Source: CBDFMR01 sp965249765 (GTDB taxonomy: Bacteria; Bacteroidota; Bacteroidia; Chitinophagales; Saprospiraceae). From it: DNA of 64,000 nucleotides. This document shows, in pieces, positions 8,808-18,600 of the stretch. The first letter of the stretch is position 1. The number at the start of each line of letters is the position of its first letter. Below the pieces are notes generated by a model, which had not been told where the DNA came from, made no database searches, and saw nothing but the letters and a program-made list of their open reading frames with translations. The position numbers and the translations under genes were made by a program. Location: NCBI GenBank assembly GCA_965249765.1, contig CBDFMR010000005.1, forward strand, positions 1,550,001 through 1,614,000, in the 5' to 3' direction.

Positions 8808-10577
8808 GTAAGTACTCAATACCTGTTGAGAATTGGGCATAGTTATCCCAAGGATAGTTGATATTTTTGGGTCATTATTTCGCTTAGCGGGGGGATATTG
8901 TTAAGGTTTTGAAGTCGATCCTGAAGATACTCCCAGAAAGATATTTCTAACTTTCTACAGGTTTTTTTCAGTGACAAAAAAGTATCTCTTGCCAATCTGC
9001 CATTTTCACTTCTGGTGCCGGCACTTATCTTTCTTCTTTTGACATATTCGCGGATGTCACTTTCCGAATCATTGTTGTGCAAAGAACTATTAGGTCGAAG
9101 AAGTACCACCAGAAGCTGGTCTTTGTTTTCTCTCAATTTTTCCAATACCTGATTTAGTGAAGAATAGTTAATCACTGGTTCGCATAAGGTATCAAATTGT
9201 TCGTTTAATTGCAATGCCAGATCATCATCAGGGGTTTTCTTGTATTTTTTGAGGGCTTGATACAACTGCCAGAAGGCTGTCTTTCTGTTTTCTAATTGTG
9301 ATTGTTGAACTGGATTATAACTTTTGAGTTTTACCAGAGGTCTTTCGGCATGCTTCCAACATAGTGAATGGACAAATAAATTGAACTGACCTGCTCCGTC
9401 TGAGTGAATCACAGTATTAGGGTCAAATCCATGGGCCACAATAGTTCCTATTAACAAGGCTTCTGTTATTTGTCTGATGACGTATTGGGCCGTTATTCCC
9501 TCGCGGTTAAAATAATTTTCTAAGCTCGTTTTGTCTTCAAAGATTCGCTCACCACTTTCATAACTTTGCCTTAGTATCCGGTAATATTTGCTTGCAAATT
9601 TTTCTCTTTTAACATACGAAAGGCTCGTCTGGTTGATTTGATAATCTCTTCTTGACTGACGCAGTATTTCCAGAAAATTGATACGACTTTTTGAAAACGT
9701 TGTCGTAAAGTAGGTAAACAATGAGGAATTGATGCAATTACAAAACCCATTCCTAAACTCATGTCTTGCTCCTGTATCATCAGTGCGCAATTCTTCCCCC
9801 AATTCTATTCCTTTAGATAACAAGGATGCCTTTTCTATGTGAAAAGACTGCTTGTCTTCTGTTAATATAAAGCTGATCTGTCCAGATGATATATCTATCC
9901 CATAGTCTTTCAGTGAGGTTAAAAGTAGCGGCTGGGTCACACCACACTCATAATATTGGTGGAGGATAAAGGCTTTTAATCTCGGACCAAAATGGGTGTT
10001 TTGTAAATGTATAGGTAGCTCCGCTATTCGGATCTCTCCTTTTGGACCCTTCCATTTTTCTAATTTATACTCGATATTATTGGCCCTTATTATAATATCC
10101 TGTCTGATGTGTTTCTGATGACCTATTAATTTCCAGCCTTCCCCTAATCCTGTGATTTTGATCTCTTTGGTCTCGTGAATTTTTAGCGACGACTTCTTAT
10201 TCCGTTTTCCACTTGTACGGCTCCCCTTTCCTTTATTCTTATTAGGATTCTTATCTAGTTGACTCGCCTTTATAGTAGGCTTCTTTGGAAGCTTCTTCAA
10301 TTTCCTGATTTCAGCTTCTAGTTCTTCAACCTTTTTTGATAGCTTCTCTATTTGCCCAAATCCTTTATTTATCTGTTCATGAAGAAATTGAACATAGGGC
10401 TCTTCCAGTAATTCTTTTCTGAATCCCGGTATACTAATTGCTGATCTTTGTTTCTTTTGACTGATAATTGAGCTTTTTACTCTATTATCTATTCACGGTC
10501 GTACTTATTTAACGTTCAATTTCCTTCTTTGGTTTATTTTCCCAAATTTACTTTTTTTTCGACTATTGAGTACTTAC
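8808..10577 (-). mobile_element. IS66-family insertion sequence (1770 bp, single-gene type)
   Basis: Ends begin with GTAAGTACTCAATA and finish with TATTGAGTACTTAC, the GTAA-start typical of IS66. The 8-bp target duplication CAACGTAT lies at 8800-8807 and 10578-10585, also typical. Only the large transposase gene is present; tnpA and tnpB accessory genes are absent, as in the ISBst12-like branch. Confidence 0.93.
8843..10300 (-). CDS. IS66-family transposase (TnpC-like)
   Basis: 485 residues from the TTG at 10300. The catalytic core shows D in RTDDTGARH, D in VIHSDGAGQFN, and E in NNDSESDIREYVKRRKISAGTRS, the classical IS66 end. The frame stays open upstream to a TGA at 10493-10495, and the extra residues (for example IEKLSKKVEELEAEIRKL) form a heptad-like coiled coil, the leucine-zipper segment expected at the N-terminus of this family. 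No ATG, GTG or TTG lies in that extension, although a CTG does. The true start is therefore uncertain: it may be a rare start codon, or the start may have been lost. Confidence 0.88.
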   Translation of the reverse strand: MKKLPKKPTIKASQLDKNPNKNKGKGSRTSGKRNKKSSLKIHETKEIKITGLGEGWKLIGHQKHIRQDIIIRANNIEYKLEKWKGPKGEIRIAELPIHLQNTHFGPRLKAFILHQYYECGVTQPLLLTSLKDYGIDISSGQISFILTEDKQSFHIEKASLLSKGIELGEELRTDDTGARHEFRNGFCNCINSSLFTYFTTTFSKSRINFLEILRQSRRDYQINQTSLSYVKREKFASKYYRILRQSYESGERIFEDKTSLENYFNREGITAQYVIRQITEALLIGTIVAHGFDPNTVIHSDGAGQFNLFVHSLCWKHAERPLVKLKSYNPVQQSQLENRKTAFWQLYQALKKYKKTPDDDLALQLNEQFDTLCEPVINYSSLNQVLEKLRENKDQLLVVLLRPNSSLHNNDSESDIREYVKRRKISAGTRSENGRLARDTFLSLKKTCRKLEISFWEYLQDRLQNLNNIPPLSEIMTQKYQLSLG

Positions 10578-10651
10578 CAACGTATTGCGAAAACGAAAAA
10601 CTTAACTGCTTGATAATCAAATGCTTATGGCTAAAACGTGTCAAAGTCAAG

Positions 10652-10799
10652 AGTCCGAGTAAATATTGATGTAGATCCGTATTAAAATGTTACTTTCTTT
10701 GAGAGTTCCTTTCCATTTCGTTCAATAATTACATCTACCGTCTCACCCGGATTGAAAGCACTGAGAGCTTCCATATATGACATCATATTGGATATATTT
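10652..10799. repeat. 148-bp target-site duplication, right copy (IS-A)
   Basis: Matches 3785-3932 without visible mismatch. It keeps the true 3' end of the M28 peptidase gene and a useless stub of priA's last 11 codons (10652-10685). Confidence 0.9.
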
Positions 10800-11923
10800 A
10801 AATCTCCCATTTTTATAACGACATCTCCTTTCTCGATTCCTGCGTTACTAGCCGGTCTATTATCTTTTACCCCATCTATACGCATTCCTTTTCCGTCAAA
10901 TAGATAATCAGGCATAACGCCCAGTGTCACTTTGAAATCAGGAACAGCGTCAGACTCGTCTACGGTCTTAGTAAACTTTAATTTTCCTTTTCCATCAAGT
11001 CGACTTACAAGATCAGTAATATACATGGCGATATCCTTCATTCCTTTGAAGTTCACTTTCTCATAGTCATCAGACGGTTTATGGTAGTCACTGTGCTGGC
11101 CTGTGAAGAAGTGTAATACAGGGATGTCGTTGTTGTAAAACGATGTATGATCTGACGGTCCTACACCCGATTCTTTTTTTACCAGTTTAAAGTTGAACTT
11201 ATTGGTCTTGTCGAGATGTTTTTCCCATGTTGGGGAGGTGCCCGTTCCACTTATGGCAAGTGATCTTTCAGTGTTGAGTCGACCGACCATATCCAGGTTT
11301 ATCATATAGTTGATAGTGGACAAGTCAATGTTGGCATTCTTTACCCAATAGTTGGATCCCCATAGTCCTTCTTCTTCGCCTGAGAAAGCCATGATGATGT
11401 AGTTATTGTTTTTAGGACCATTAACCAATTCTTTGGCAACACTTAGTAGTACAGCTACACCGCTTGCGTTATCATCAGCGCCATTGTGTACCTCGGGGTC
11501 ACCATCCCATAGAGTTCCAAAATGACCATATCCTAGATGATCATAGTGGGCTCCGATGATGACAGTATGTTCCGTTTTATTATCAATATGTCCTACAATA
11601 TTCATCGTGTTGATCTCGCCAGTAGGAGTAAGAGAATGCGGATTTGGTTTCTTATTCAAAGTAAACCTATGGTAGTATCCCTCATATTCTTTCATGCTGA
11701 CAAGACCGATCTCCTGATATCTATCTGCGATCCACTTGGCAGCCTTAACCTCGCCTGGAGTCCCTACAAGCCTGCCTTCTAGATCGTCGGAAGCTAGGAA
11801 TTTTACAACTGATCTCATTTCTATAGTAGAAATATCAGATTGAATATTTTCAGTAATACTTCCAGTTTTTCTGGAGCAAGAAATAATTAGGAATACACAT
11901 AGAATGGTTGTGAGGAACTTCAT
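10682..11923 (-). CDS. M28-family zinc aminopeptidase lipoprotein with C-terminal PDZ domain
   Basis: 413 residues from the ATG at 11923, chosen because it gives a lipoprotein signal (MKFLTTILCVFLIISC). The upstream in-frame start adds 20 unlikely residues. Zinc and catalytic motifs of the M28 family: GAHYDHLG, HNGADDNASG, SGEEEGLWGS, NLDMVGR, and a late histidine in HSDYHKPSDD. Residues ~325-413 resemble a PDZ domain (ASNAGIEKGDVVIKMGD). It probably cleaves N-terminal residues from peptides in the periplasm or at the surface. Its last 39 codons lie inside the 148-bp repeat, so the IS-A insertion did not truncate it. Before insertion its stop would have overlapped that of priA by 4 bp. Confidence 0.9.
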   Translation of the reverse strand: MKFLTTILCVFLIISCSRKTGSITENIQSDISTIEMRSVVKFLASDDLEGRLVGTPGEVKAAKWIADRYQEIGLVSMKEYEGYYHRFTLNKKPNPHSLTPTGEINTMNIVGHIDNKTEHTVIIGAHYDHLGYGHFGTLWDGDPEVHNGADDNASGVAVLLSVAKELVNGPKNNNYIIMAFSGEEEGLWGSNYWVKNANIDLSTINYMINLDMVGRLNTERSLAISGTGTSPTWEKHLDKTNKFNFKLVKKESGVGPSDHTSFYNNDIPVLHFFTGQHSDYHKPSDDYEKVNFKGMKDIAMYITDLVSRLDGKGKLKFTKTVDESDAVPDFKVTLGVMPDYLFDGKGMRIDGVKDNRPASNAGIEKGDVVIKMGDLNISNMMSYMEALSAFNPGETVDVIIERNGKELSKKVTF

Positions 11924-11964
11924 ATTAATCATCTTTCGGCCTACAATATTAGTACTTATTGAGG

Positions 11965-11972
11965 TACTTTTG
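11965..11972 (+). promoter_or_regulatory. Candidate Bacteroidota -7 box (TACTTTTG)
   Basis: Matches TAnnTTTG and lies 80 bp upstream of the ATG of the beta-propeller lipoprotein gene, in the short divergent spacer. No convincing -33 element is visible, so this is only a candidate. Confidence 0.4.
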
Positions 11973-12051
11973 CCGCCTGCCATTATAATATTACAATGTC
12001 ATGACCTTGGAATAGTCGGCAAGCATTATTTTCAGCTTTTAAAATTTGACA

Positions 12052-13209
12052 ATGAAATTATTTACTTATATAATGGTCGGCTTTGCAGTCTCGGTAATGG
12101 CTTGCAAAAATGATAAATCGAATAGTCAGGATGATCACGAGCATCCCCATTCTGAAAGTCATGATCAATCCCATTGGCATGCATCATCGGCAGGGGAGGA
12201 GTTGTTGGACCTTCAGTATCCAAGTGAGAAGTACATTAAAAATATCAAGCAGCTCACCTTTGGTGGTGACAATGCGGAGGCTTACTGGAGCTTTGATGAT
12301 AAAAATTTAGTATTTCAGGCCAATAATGAAAAATGGGAAACAAGATGTGACCAGATTTTTCTGGAGGATTTTTCAATAGATCATTCTGATGGTTCGCCGG
12401 CACCGATGCTTAGTACAGGAAGGGGAAGGACCACCTGCTCGTACTTTTTACCAGGTAATAAAGACATATTGTATGCTTCAACTCATGAAGAAGATGACAA
12501 CTGTCCAGAAGAGCCTCCACGTGGAGAGAAATACGTGTGGCCGGTGTATCAGAGTTTTGATATCTATACTGCAGATTTAGATGGTCATATTACGGGGAAG
12601 CTCACTGATTCGCCAGGATATGATGCAGAGGCTACTGTTTCACCTAAAGGTGATTTGATTGTTTATACTTCTATATCATCTGGCGACTTAGAGTTGTGGA
12701 CCATGAAGATTGATGGCTCTGATAAAAAACAAGTTACCGGTGGCTTGGGATATGATGGAGGAGCATTCTTTTCTCCTGACGGAAGCAAGCTTATTTTCAG
12801 AGCCAGTAGACCCAAGACAGACGAGGCGAAAAAAGAGTATATGGACTTACTCTCTCGTGGTCTTGTGCAGCCGACAGAGATGGAGCTATACATCTGCAAC
12901 GTTGATGGATCTGAGCTAAAACAAATTACAAACCTTGGCAATGCCAATTGGGCTCCCTTCTTTCATCCATCAGGTGATAAGGTAATTTTCAGCTCTAATC
13001 ACAAATCTAAAAGAGGATTTCCATTTAATCTTTTCATGATAAATACCGATGGTACTGGATTGGAACAGATAACATTTGATGACACATTTGACTCATTTCC
13101 TATGTTTTCATTTGACGGTAAGAAATTGGTCTTTGCCTCAAATAGAAACAACGGAGACACAAGAGACACCAATCTATTTGTTGCCGATTGGGTAGAAAAT
13201 GCTGAATGA
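12052..13209 (+). CDS. TolB-like beta-propeller lipoprotein with His-rich N-terminus
   Basis: 385 residues from the ATG at 12052; the TTG six bases upstream is less likely. A lipobox (FAVSVMAC) is followed by a histidine-rich stretch (HEHPHSESHDQSHWH). The body contains WD40-like PD40 repeats: QLTFGGDNAEAYWSFDDKNLVF, ATVSPKGDLIVYTS, AFFSPDGSKLIFRAS, PFFHPSGDKVIFSSN, PMFSFDGKKLVFASNRN. Such proteins are periplasmic or surface-exposed scaffolds or peptidase-associated propellers; the exact role is unknown. The histidine cluster could bind metal (inference). It overlaps the next gene by 4 bp (ATGA), which suggests an operon. Confidence 0.82.
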   Translation: MKLFTYIMVGFAVSVMACKNDKSNSQDDHEHPHSESHDQSHWHASSAGEELLDLQYPSEKYIKNIKQLTFGGDNAEAYWSFDDKNLVFQANNEKWETRCDQIFLEDFSIDHSDGSPAPMLSTGRGRTTCSYFLPGNKDILYASTHEEDDNCPEEPPRGEKYVWPVYQSFDIYTADLDGHITGKLTDSPGYDAEATVSPKGDLIVYTSISSGDLELWTMKIDGSDKKQVTGGLGYDGGAFFSPDGSKLIFRASRPKTDEAKKEYMDLLSRGLVQPTEMELYICNVDGSELKQITNLGNANWAPFFHPSGDKVIFSSNHKSKRGFPFNLFMINTDGTGLEQITFDDTFDSFPMFSFDGKKLVFASNRNNGDTRDTNLFVADWVENAE

Positions 13210-13499
13210 GCTGGGTAAAAAAGCTACAGGAAAGATGGAATGTATCTGGAAGTAGGGTGTTTATCATTTTGCTAGTATTTGCCTGTACAGGATTCACTGT
13301 AATGTTTTTAAAGTATCCTATCGTGGATTTTATAGTAGGGGAGAATGGTAGGAGCTGGTGGCATTCTGTATTATATTTCATTCTAATACTACCGGTGTAC
13401 AACCTGTTTTTACTTATCTATGGATTCATTTTTGGGCAGTTCACTTTTTTCTGGGAGTTCGAAAAACGATTTTTTAAGCGTATATTCAGAATTAAGTAG
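13206..13499 (+). CDS. Small two-helix membrane protein (DUF6787-like)
   Basis: 97 residues. Starts MSWVKKLQERWNVSG, then a transmembrane helix (VFIILLVFACTGFTVMFL), a short loop, a second hydrophobic segment (VLYFILILPVYNLFLLIYGFIFG) and a basic tail (FEKRFFKRIFRIK). This resembles a conserved Bacteroidota family of short membrane proteins (DUF6787) by memory only. It is translationally coupled (4-bp overlap) to the propeller lipoprotein. Function unknown. Confidence 0.65.
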   Translation: MSWVKKLQERWNVSGSRVFIILLVFACTGFTVMFLKYPIVDFIVGENGRSWWHSVLYFILILPVYNLFLLIYGFIFGQFTFFWEFEKRFFKRIFRIK

Positions 13500-13503
13500 C
13501 AAA

Positions 13504-14616
13504 TCATTGCTGAAGAATATCAGTAACCTTTCTGTCTCTGACTAGGATCATCTTCATGCTATCCCGCCTATTGGTACCTTTAAATAATATAGAGTCTTTA
13601 CTTATAATCTCATATCTACCTTTGATATCGAAGGATCGATAATCGTGAAAATCATACATTTCAAACTGGTGATAAGTCGTGTCGACTAGGTATTTTAAAG
13701 TTGATAGATCGGCTCCTAGTTTCATCTTGGCATAGACTCCTTTATCAAATATCAATTTCTCTGCTGGTGGAAATTGCTCTCTCAATGTACTGTCACGCAT
13801 CGATTCTTCAAATTCTGTTATATACCAACTGCCTACAATTGGATGATCGAAACTACCTTTGAACCAGGAATGGTAACGTTGGTTTTTCCATAGAAAAAGA
13901 ATTAGAGGACCAATGATGAACGCAACTTTGAGAATGTTAAAGGCCTTATGAGTTGTGCTAGATGATGGAAAAATATCATAAGTCTTTAATGGAACATTCT
14001 TGTTATTGAAGAAATTGAAAATTCTATGGCTGTCATGTAATAAGATGACACATAGTGAGGAAATCAGAATCGTATTCATCGTTTTTAAACACAATTCAAA
14101 ATTCAAATTTAAAGCAAGCGAGATGGCAATAAGTGGAAAAAGGATAAATACTGCGAGCGTGGAGGTTCGTCGAAAGAAAAGTAATGTGGCTCCCAGAAGT
14201 TCAAAGCATCCCAGAATTTTCAATAATTCTGGCCAGTAGCCATTAAAAGTATTCACAACTTCATAGGGAGAGAGGTCGGCTAGTGTTGTTTCAAACAGGT
14301 AAAAGCTCGCATTATGGTATTGTCCCGATATCTTTGGATAAGCATATATCAGAATAATGTAAGCGGTCAGATATCGGACCAGTGACAATAGAATGTAGTC
14401 CGCATATTTCTTTGAAGTTTCCCGGTAAAGAAGTAGACCTGTTATTAAAGATATTAAGAAGAACGCCGATGAAAACTCTAAGACCAGCCTTAGATTATCT
14501 GTGGAATCAAAACACTGCCTGGTGTTGAGGAAAAAGTAAGACACGAGGGCTCCATTACTTGTCCACTTTAGCGACCATAAGCCTACGTTCTCCAGCAACT
14601 TTAGTTTCTGTTTCAC
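13504..14616 (-). CDS. DoxX-like integral membrane protein
   Basis: 370 residues. Several hydrophobic helices in the first ~250 residues (for example FSSAFFLISLITGLLLY, ILGCFELLGATLLFF, LAVFILFPLIAISLAL, AFIIGPLILFLW) with a spacing like DoxX/thiosulfate-quinone-oxidoreductase small-subunit proteins. The last ~120 residues (from about SFDHPIVGSWYI) are soluble and look like a small lipocalin-type beta barrel. Convergent with the preceding gene and divergent from the hydrolase gene. Function not assignable. Confidence 0.6.
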   Translation of the reverse strand: MKQKLKLLENVGLWSLKWTSNGALVSYFFLNTRQCFDSTDNLRLVLEFSSAFFLISLITGLLLYRETSKKYADYILLSLVRYLTAYIILIYAYPKISGQYHNASFYLFETTLADLSPYEVVNTFNGYWPELLKILGCFELLGATLLFFRRTSTLAVFILFPLIAISLALNLNFELCLKTMNTILISSLCVILLHDSHRIFNFFNNKNVPLKTYDIFPSSSTTHKAFNILKVAFIIGPLILFLWKNQRYHSWFKGSFDHPIVGSWYITEFEESMRDSTLREQFPPAEKLIFDKGVYAKMKLGADLSTLKYLVDTTYHQFEMYDFHDYRSFDIKGRYEIISKDSILFKGTNRRDSMKMILVRDRKVTDILQQ

Positions 14617-14658
14617 TTAATGCATTTAACTTTAGGCAAAATAAGCACCTCTGGTTTA

Positions 14659-15531
14659 ATGAGAAGACGTAAGAGACTTTTTAAGTTTTTTTTAATCACA
14701 CTGTTTCTGTTGGTGGCCACTTTAATTATTCTCATGCACGTTTTTAGTGCAAGTATGAGGGGAGGAGACGATGAGGATGTAAATATGTTGTTTGAGGAAC
14801 AGGGCATCGAAGCTAGTATTCGACATATTGAGTACAATGAGACTCTTGGTCGATACGTATATGTCTCAGGAAACGACTCTGTATTGACGGTTTTTATTCA
14901 TGGAGCACCTGGATCATGGGATGCTTTTAAAACTTACATGTGCGATGAAGAACTAATCAAACATACTTCTATGATTTCTGTAGATAGACTTGGTTATGGT
15001 TTTAGTGAGTATGGTAATGTAGCGAACATCGAAGATCAGATAGTTTTTTTACGTAAGATTATAATGGGACATAAGTTGCCTACCATTTTGCTTGTTGGTC
15101 ATTCATATGGGGCTCCCATTGCGGTTCGGTATCAGTCGAGATATGGGGATGCTTCGGGCATTATCATGCTTGCCCCCGTCAATGATCCTATCTCAGAGAA
15201 GATTAAGTGGTATGCGTATCCTCCCCGATGGAAGTTGACGAGATGGCTGTTTCCGAAATATATCCAAGTAGCTTCTGATGAAAAACTTGATCATGCAGAT
15301 CAGTTGGCTTTAATTCTTGATGATTGGTCTCGACTGAGTATACCTGTGATTCATGTTCATAATGAAGATGATGGTATCGCTGATGGAGTTGCCAATATGC
15401 AGTTTAGTCACGATAATATACCTAGTCTCAATCTAATAATTCATGAGCGACCAGGGAAGGGTCACCTATTACCCTGGAATGATTTCACTTTCACCAAGGA
15501 ACTACTTCTTTCGGTTATTTCTAATAACTAG
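14659..15531 (+). CDS. Membrane-anchored alpha/beta hydrolase
   Basis: 290 residues from the ATG at 14659, which gives a basic start (MRRRKRLFK) followed by a single transmembrane anchor. An upstream ATG at 14620 is possible but leaves only 3 bp to the divergent gene. The alpha/beta hydrolase fold shows the oxyanion segment FIHGAPGSW, the nucleophile elbow GHSYGAP, an acidic residue in HNEDDGIADG, and the catalytic His in RPGKGHLLPW. Substrate unknown. Confidence 0.82.
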   Translation: MRRRKRLFKFFLITLFLLVATLIILMHVFSASMRGGDDEDVNMLFEEQGIEASIRHIEYNETLGRYVYVSGNDSVLTVFIHGAPGSWDAFKTYMCDEELIKHTSMISVDRLGYGFSEYGNVANIEDQIVFLRKIIMGHKLPTILLVGHSYGAPIAVRYQSRYGDASGIIMLAPVNDPISEKIKWYAYPPRWKLTRWLFPKYIQVASDEKLDHADQLALILDDWSRLSIPVIHVHNEDDGIADGVANMQFSHDNIPSLNLIIHERPGKGHLLPWNDFTFTKELLLSVISNN

Positions 15532-15574
15532 TAAATTATATATATGATTTTTAACATATATAAATAGTTTTATA

Positions 15575-15582
15575 TATATTTG
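15575..15582 (+). promoter_or_regulatory. Candidate Bacteroidota -7 box (TATATTTG)
   Basis: Matches TAnnTTTG within an AT-rich spacer, 118 bp upstream of the giant protein gene at 15700. The -33 element is weak (a T-run about 25 bp upstream). Confidence 0.45.
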
Positions 15583-15699
15583 CATTAAGCTAACCTCTTC
15601 TTACGATTGGAATCTTACGAATATCGACTATTCATAAGAATTCTAGGGTTAGCAATAAGTTGAGGTTGGAGAATTTTATAGGCAACTAAAACTTCCACA

Positions 15700-18600
15700 A
15701 TGGGGAAACTGCATGTGAAGCCATGTCGTAGCTATATGTATGCGATATTGGTCATTTTCTTAACCACTATTTCTTTTAACCTTATTTCACAATGCGCTGA
15801 GATAGATATACAAAATGTCTATTTCGAGTGTAACTCAGATGGTACTTCAACTGATGAGTTCTACATTGACATCACCTTCATACCTCTTGCCATGTCGGGC
15901 ACTTATACCTTCACGGATGCCATGGGTAATACACCTACTATTATGGCAGACATCGGTGATGTATTCGACTTTGGAGTTCCAAGCCCCGGAAGTTATACGC
16001 TGACATCGGGAATGTCGTTCACATACGAATTTGGTCCTTTCACTGATGGGGATGCCTTTGACGTGACGATAGAAACTCCCAATGGTTGCATAATTGATGT
16101 AATGGCTGGTACTTACGATTGCGACGATAACATAAGCGGAGGTTGTGAAACAGATGTCCCATTCTATGATCTAGACTTCACAGGTGATCCTGACGGGGTG
16201 TTTGACATAAATTACACGGAGAGATTTGAAGAGTGCTGCATGTCCGGCGACCGATGTGTGGAGTTTAAGATTACCCTAGACCCCAATACGGAAGGGATAA
16301 GCGCTGCTATAAGTGGTGGTGGTGGATATGTTTATTCTGTTTTGGAGGCGGACTTTGATTGTATGGATTATCCTATTGGCAATGAACAGAATCAACTTCC
16401 TAATATCCAAAATGATGTTTGTTTGACGTCTGGTGAGACATTTTTTGTCTTTATTTGTAAATCTGGAACAAATCAAAATGAGATAACAATAAATGCCATC
16501 CCTAAGCCAGGAATTATACCCATGCCAGAGATTTCTCAGATATGTGATGTTGACCTGATGGTACAGAATCTAACGAACTTTACATGGTCTAGCGTTGCAG
16601 ATCCAAATTTGGATAACTTGACATGCGCTACTCCATGTACCGATGTGAGTCCGGTAACATTTCTATATGATGAGGTTGAGTTTGGTATTGTAACGGATTG
16701 CGATGGTGTGGTATATGACTATACAGTATCAGGAATGCCATTAAATACAAGCTGTAGTATGGGTGTGGTAATGGCATCTACGACGGTTACTGTTTTTCCA
16801 GAATTTAATATAATGCTTGAAACCCAATGCAATGACAACGGTACGATGGACATTACAGCGACACCTACCGGCAATGGCGCATTATGTTCATACCTATTTG
16901 ACTGGAGCAATGGGGAGATGACACAGACAATCGTGGTGGATCAAGATGGAGCGGAATATTGTGTTGATGTAAAAAGAACAGCCAATGTACATGAATGTGC
17001 TGTAGTTTCCTTATGTATAAATGCAAACTGCTGTTTACAGTCAGCTAGTTGCGGAATAGGCGATCTATCGATCCAGGGATGTGATTTGACAGTTGCTCCA
17101 GCACCATTCACGTTACCTTATGAAGTTTTTTCAATGTTTGAAAGTTGTAGCAACGATACATTGCTACAGGTAGAGGCAGATACAGTAGGAATGCTTTGTT
17201 TTGGCGGAATTGCAATAGAGCGTATATACCATCTTGTGGTGGATATGGATACCGTTGCAAGTTGTATGCAAACCATTACAATAACAGATACAACAGATCC
17301 AACAATTACAGCACCAGACGATATAACCTTGGAGGTTTGTGGAGTGACCTCTACAACAGTCAATGCAGGAAATGCAGGATTTTCATATTCAGACTTGGTC
17401 ATTGTACTGACAGATGCAGATGTATTGACTTATCTGGGATTACCCGGAGCATTGGCAGCAGATAATTGCAGTTTTGAGATTTCATATCAGGATGATTATA
17501 TCATGTCGTGCCCTTGGTTATTGACCAGAACATATACAATAACAGACACATGTGGTAACACAGCGATGGACACACAACTTATCACAGTAGATGACACAAC
17601 GGATCCAGTGATAGTAGCACCAGATGATATAAGTATAGAAGCATGTTTTGCAGATGCTACTACGGTAACAGCAGCACTGGCCGGCTTCGTGTATTCAGAG
17701 ATCTTGGTAACCGTAGACCATTCCGAGGAAGCTACATTCCTAGGCTTGGCAGGAGCATTAGTGACGGAAGCATGTGGATACGAGCTGACCTACATAGATG
17801 TAGCAGCAGGTACATGCCCGACAATAGTGACAAGAACGTGGACCATCACAGATACGTGTGACAACACAGCGATGGACACACAACTTATCACGGTAGATGA
17901 CACAACTGATCCCGTGATAGTAGCTCCAGATGACATAAATATAGAAGCATGTTTTGCTGATGTTACTACTGTGACAGCATTATTGGCAGGCTTCGTGTAT
18001 TCAGAGACCTTGGTAACCCTAGACCATTCCGAGGAAGCTACCTTCTTAGGCTTGACGGGAGCCTCAGTGACGGAGGCATGTGGTTATGAGCTGACGTACA
18101 TAGATGTAGCAGCAGGCACGTGCCCTACAATAGTGACAAGAACGTGGACGATCGCAGATACATGTGACAACACAGCGATGGACACACAGTTGATCACGGT
18201 AGATGACACAACAGATCCAGTGATAGTAGCGCCAGATGATATAAGTATAGAAGCATGTTTTGCAGATGCCACGACTGCGACAGCAGCACTGACTGGTTTT
18301 GTGTATTCAGAGACCTTGGTAACCCTAGACCATTCCGAGGAGGCTACTTTCCTAGGCTTGACAGGAGTCTCAGTGACAGAGGCCTGCGGTTATGAGCTGA
18401 CGTACATAGATGTAGCAGCGGGCACGTGCCCTACAATAGTGACAAGAACGTGGACGATCACAGATACATGTGACAACACAGCGATGGACACTCAGTTGAT
18501 CACGGTAGATGACACAACAGATCCAGTGATAGTAGCGCCAGACGACATAAGTATAGAAGCATGTTTTGCAGATGCCACGACGGTGACAGTAGCACTGACC

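Larger units (their letters stand above)
3933..10651. mobile_element. IS-A: IS1634-like insertion sequence split by three later insertions
   Basis: Bounded by perfect 14-bp inverted repeats (CTTGACTTTGACAC at 3933, GTGTCAAAGTCAAG ending at 10651). Removing IS-B plus its 156-bp duplication, the IS30-family element plus 3 bp, and the IS66-family element plus 8 bp leaves exactly 1825 bp, equal to IS-B. Its sequence differs from IS-B at only two positions that I noticed (one Val/Ile change in the transposase near 6332, one base near 10604). The left end contains a small hairpin with a T-run (about 3968-3998) that may block transcription entering the element. The transposase is interrupted by the IS30-family element. 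Confidence 0.92.

Noticed and set aside
9571..9780. Internal 69-residue frame within the IS66 transposase
   Set aside because: It lies on the same strand in another frame with no family similarity; the transposase frame is intact there.
3785..10799. Composite transposon carrying cargo between two IS copies
   Set aside because: No cargo gene is present; the internal DNA is fully explained by nested insertion sequences.
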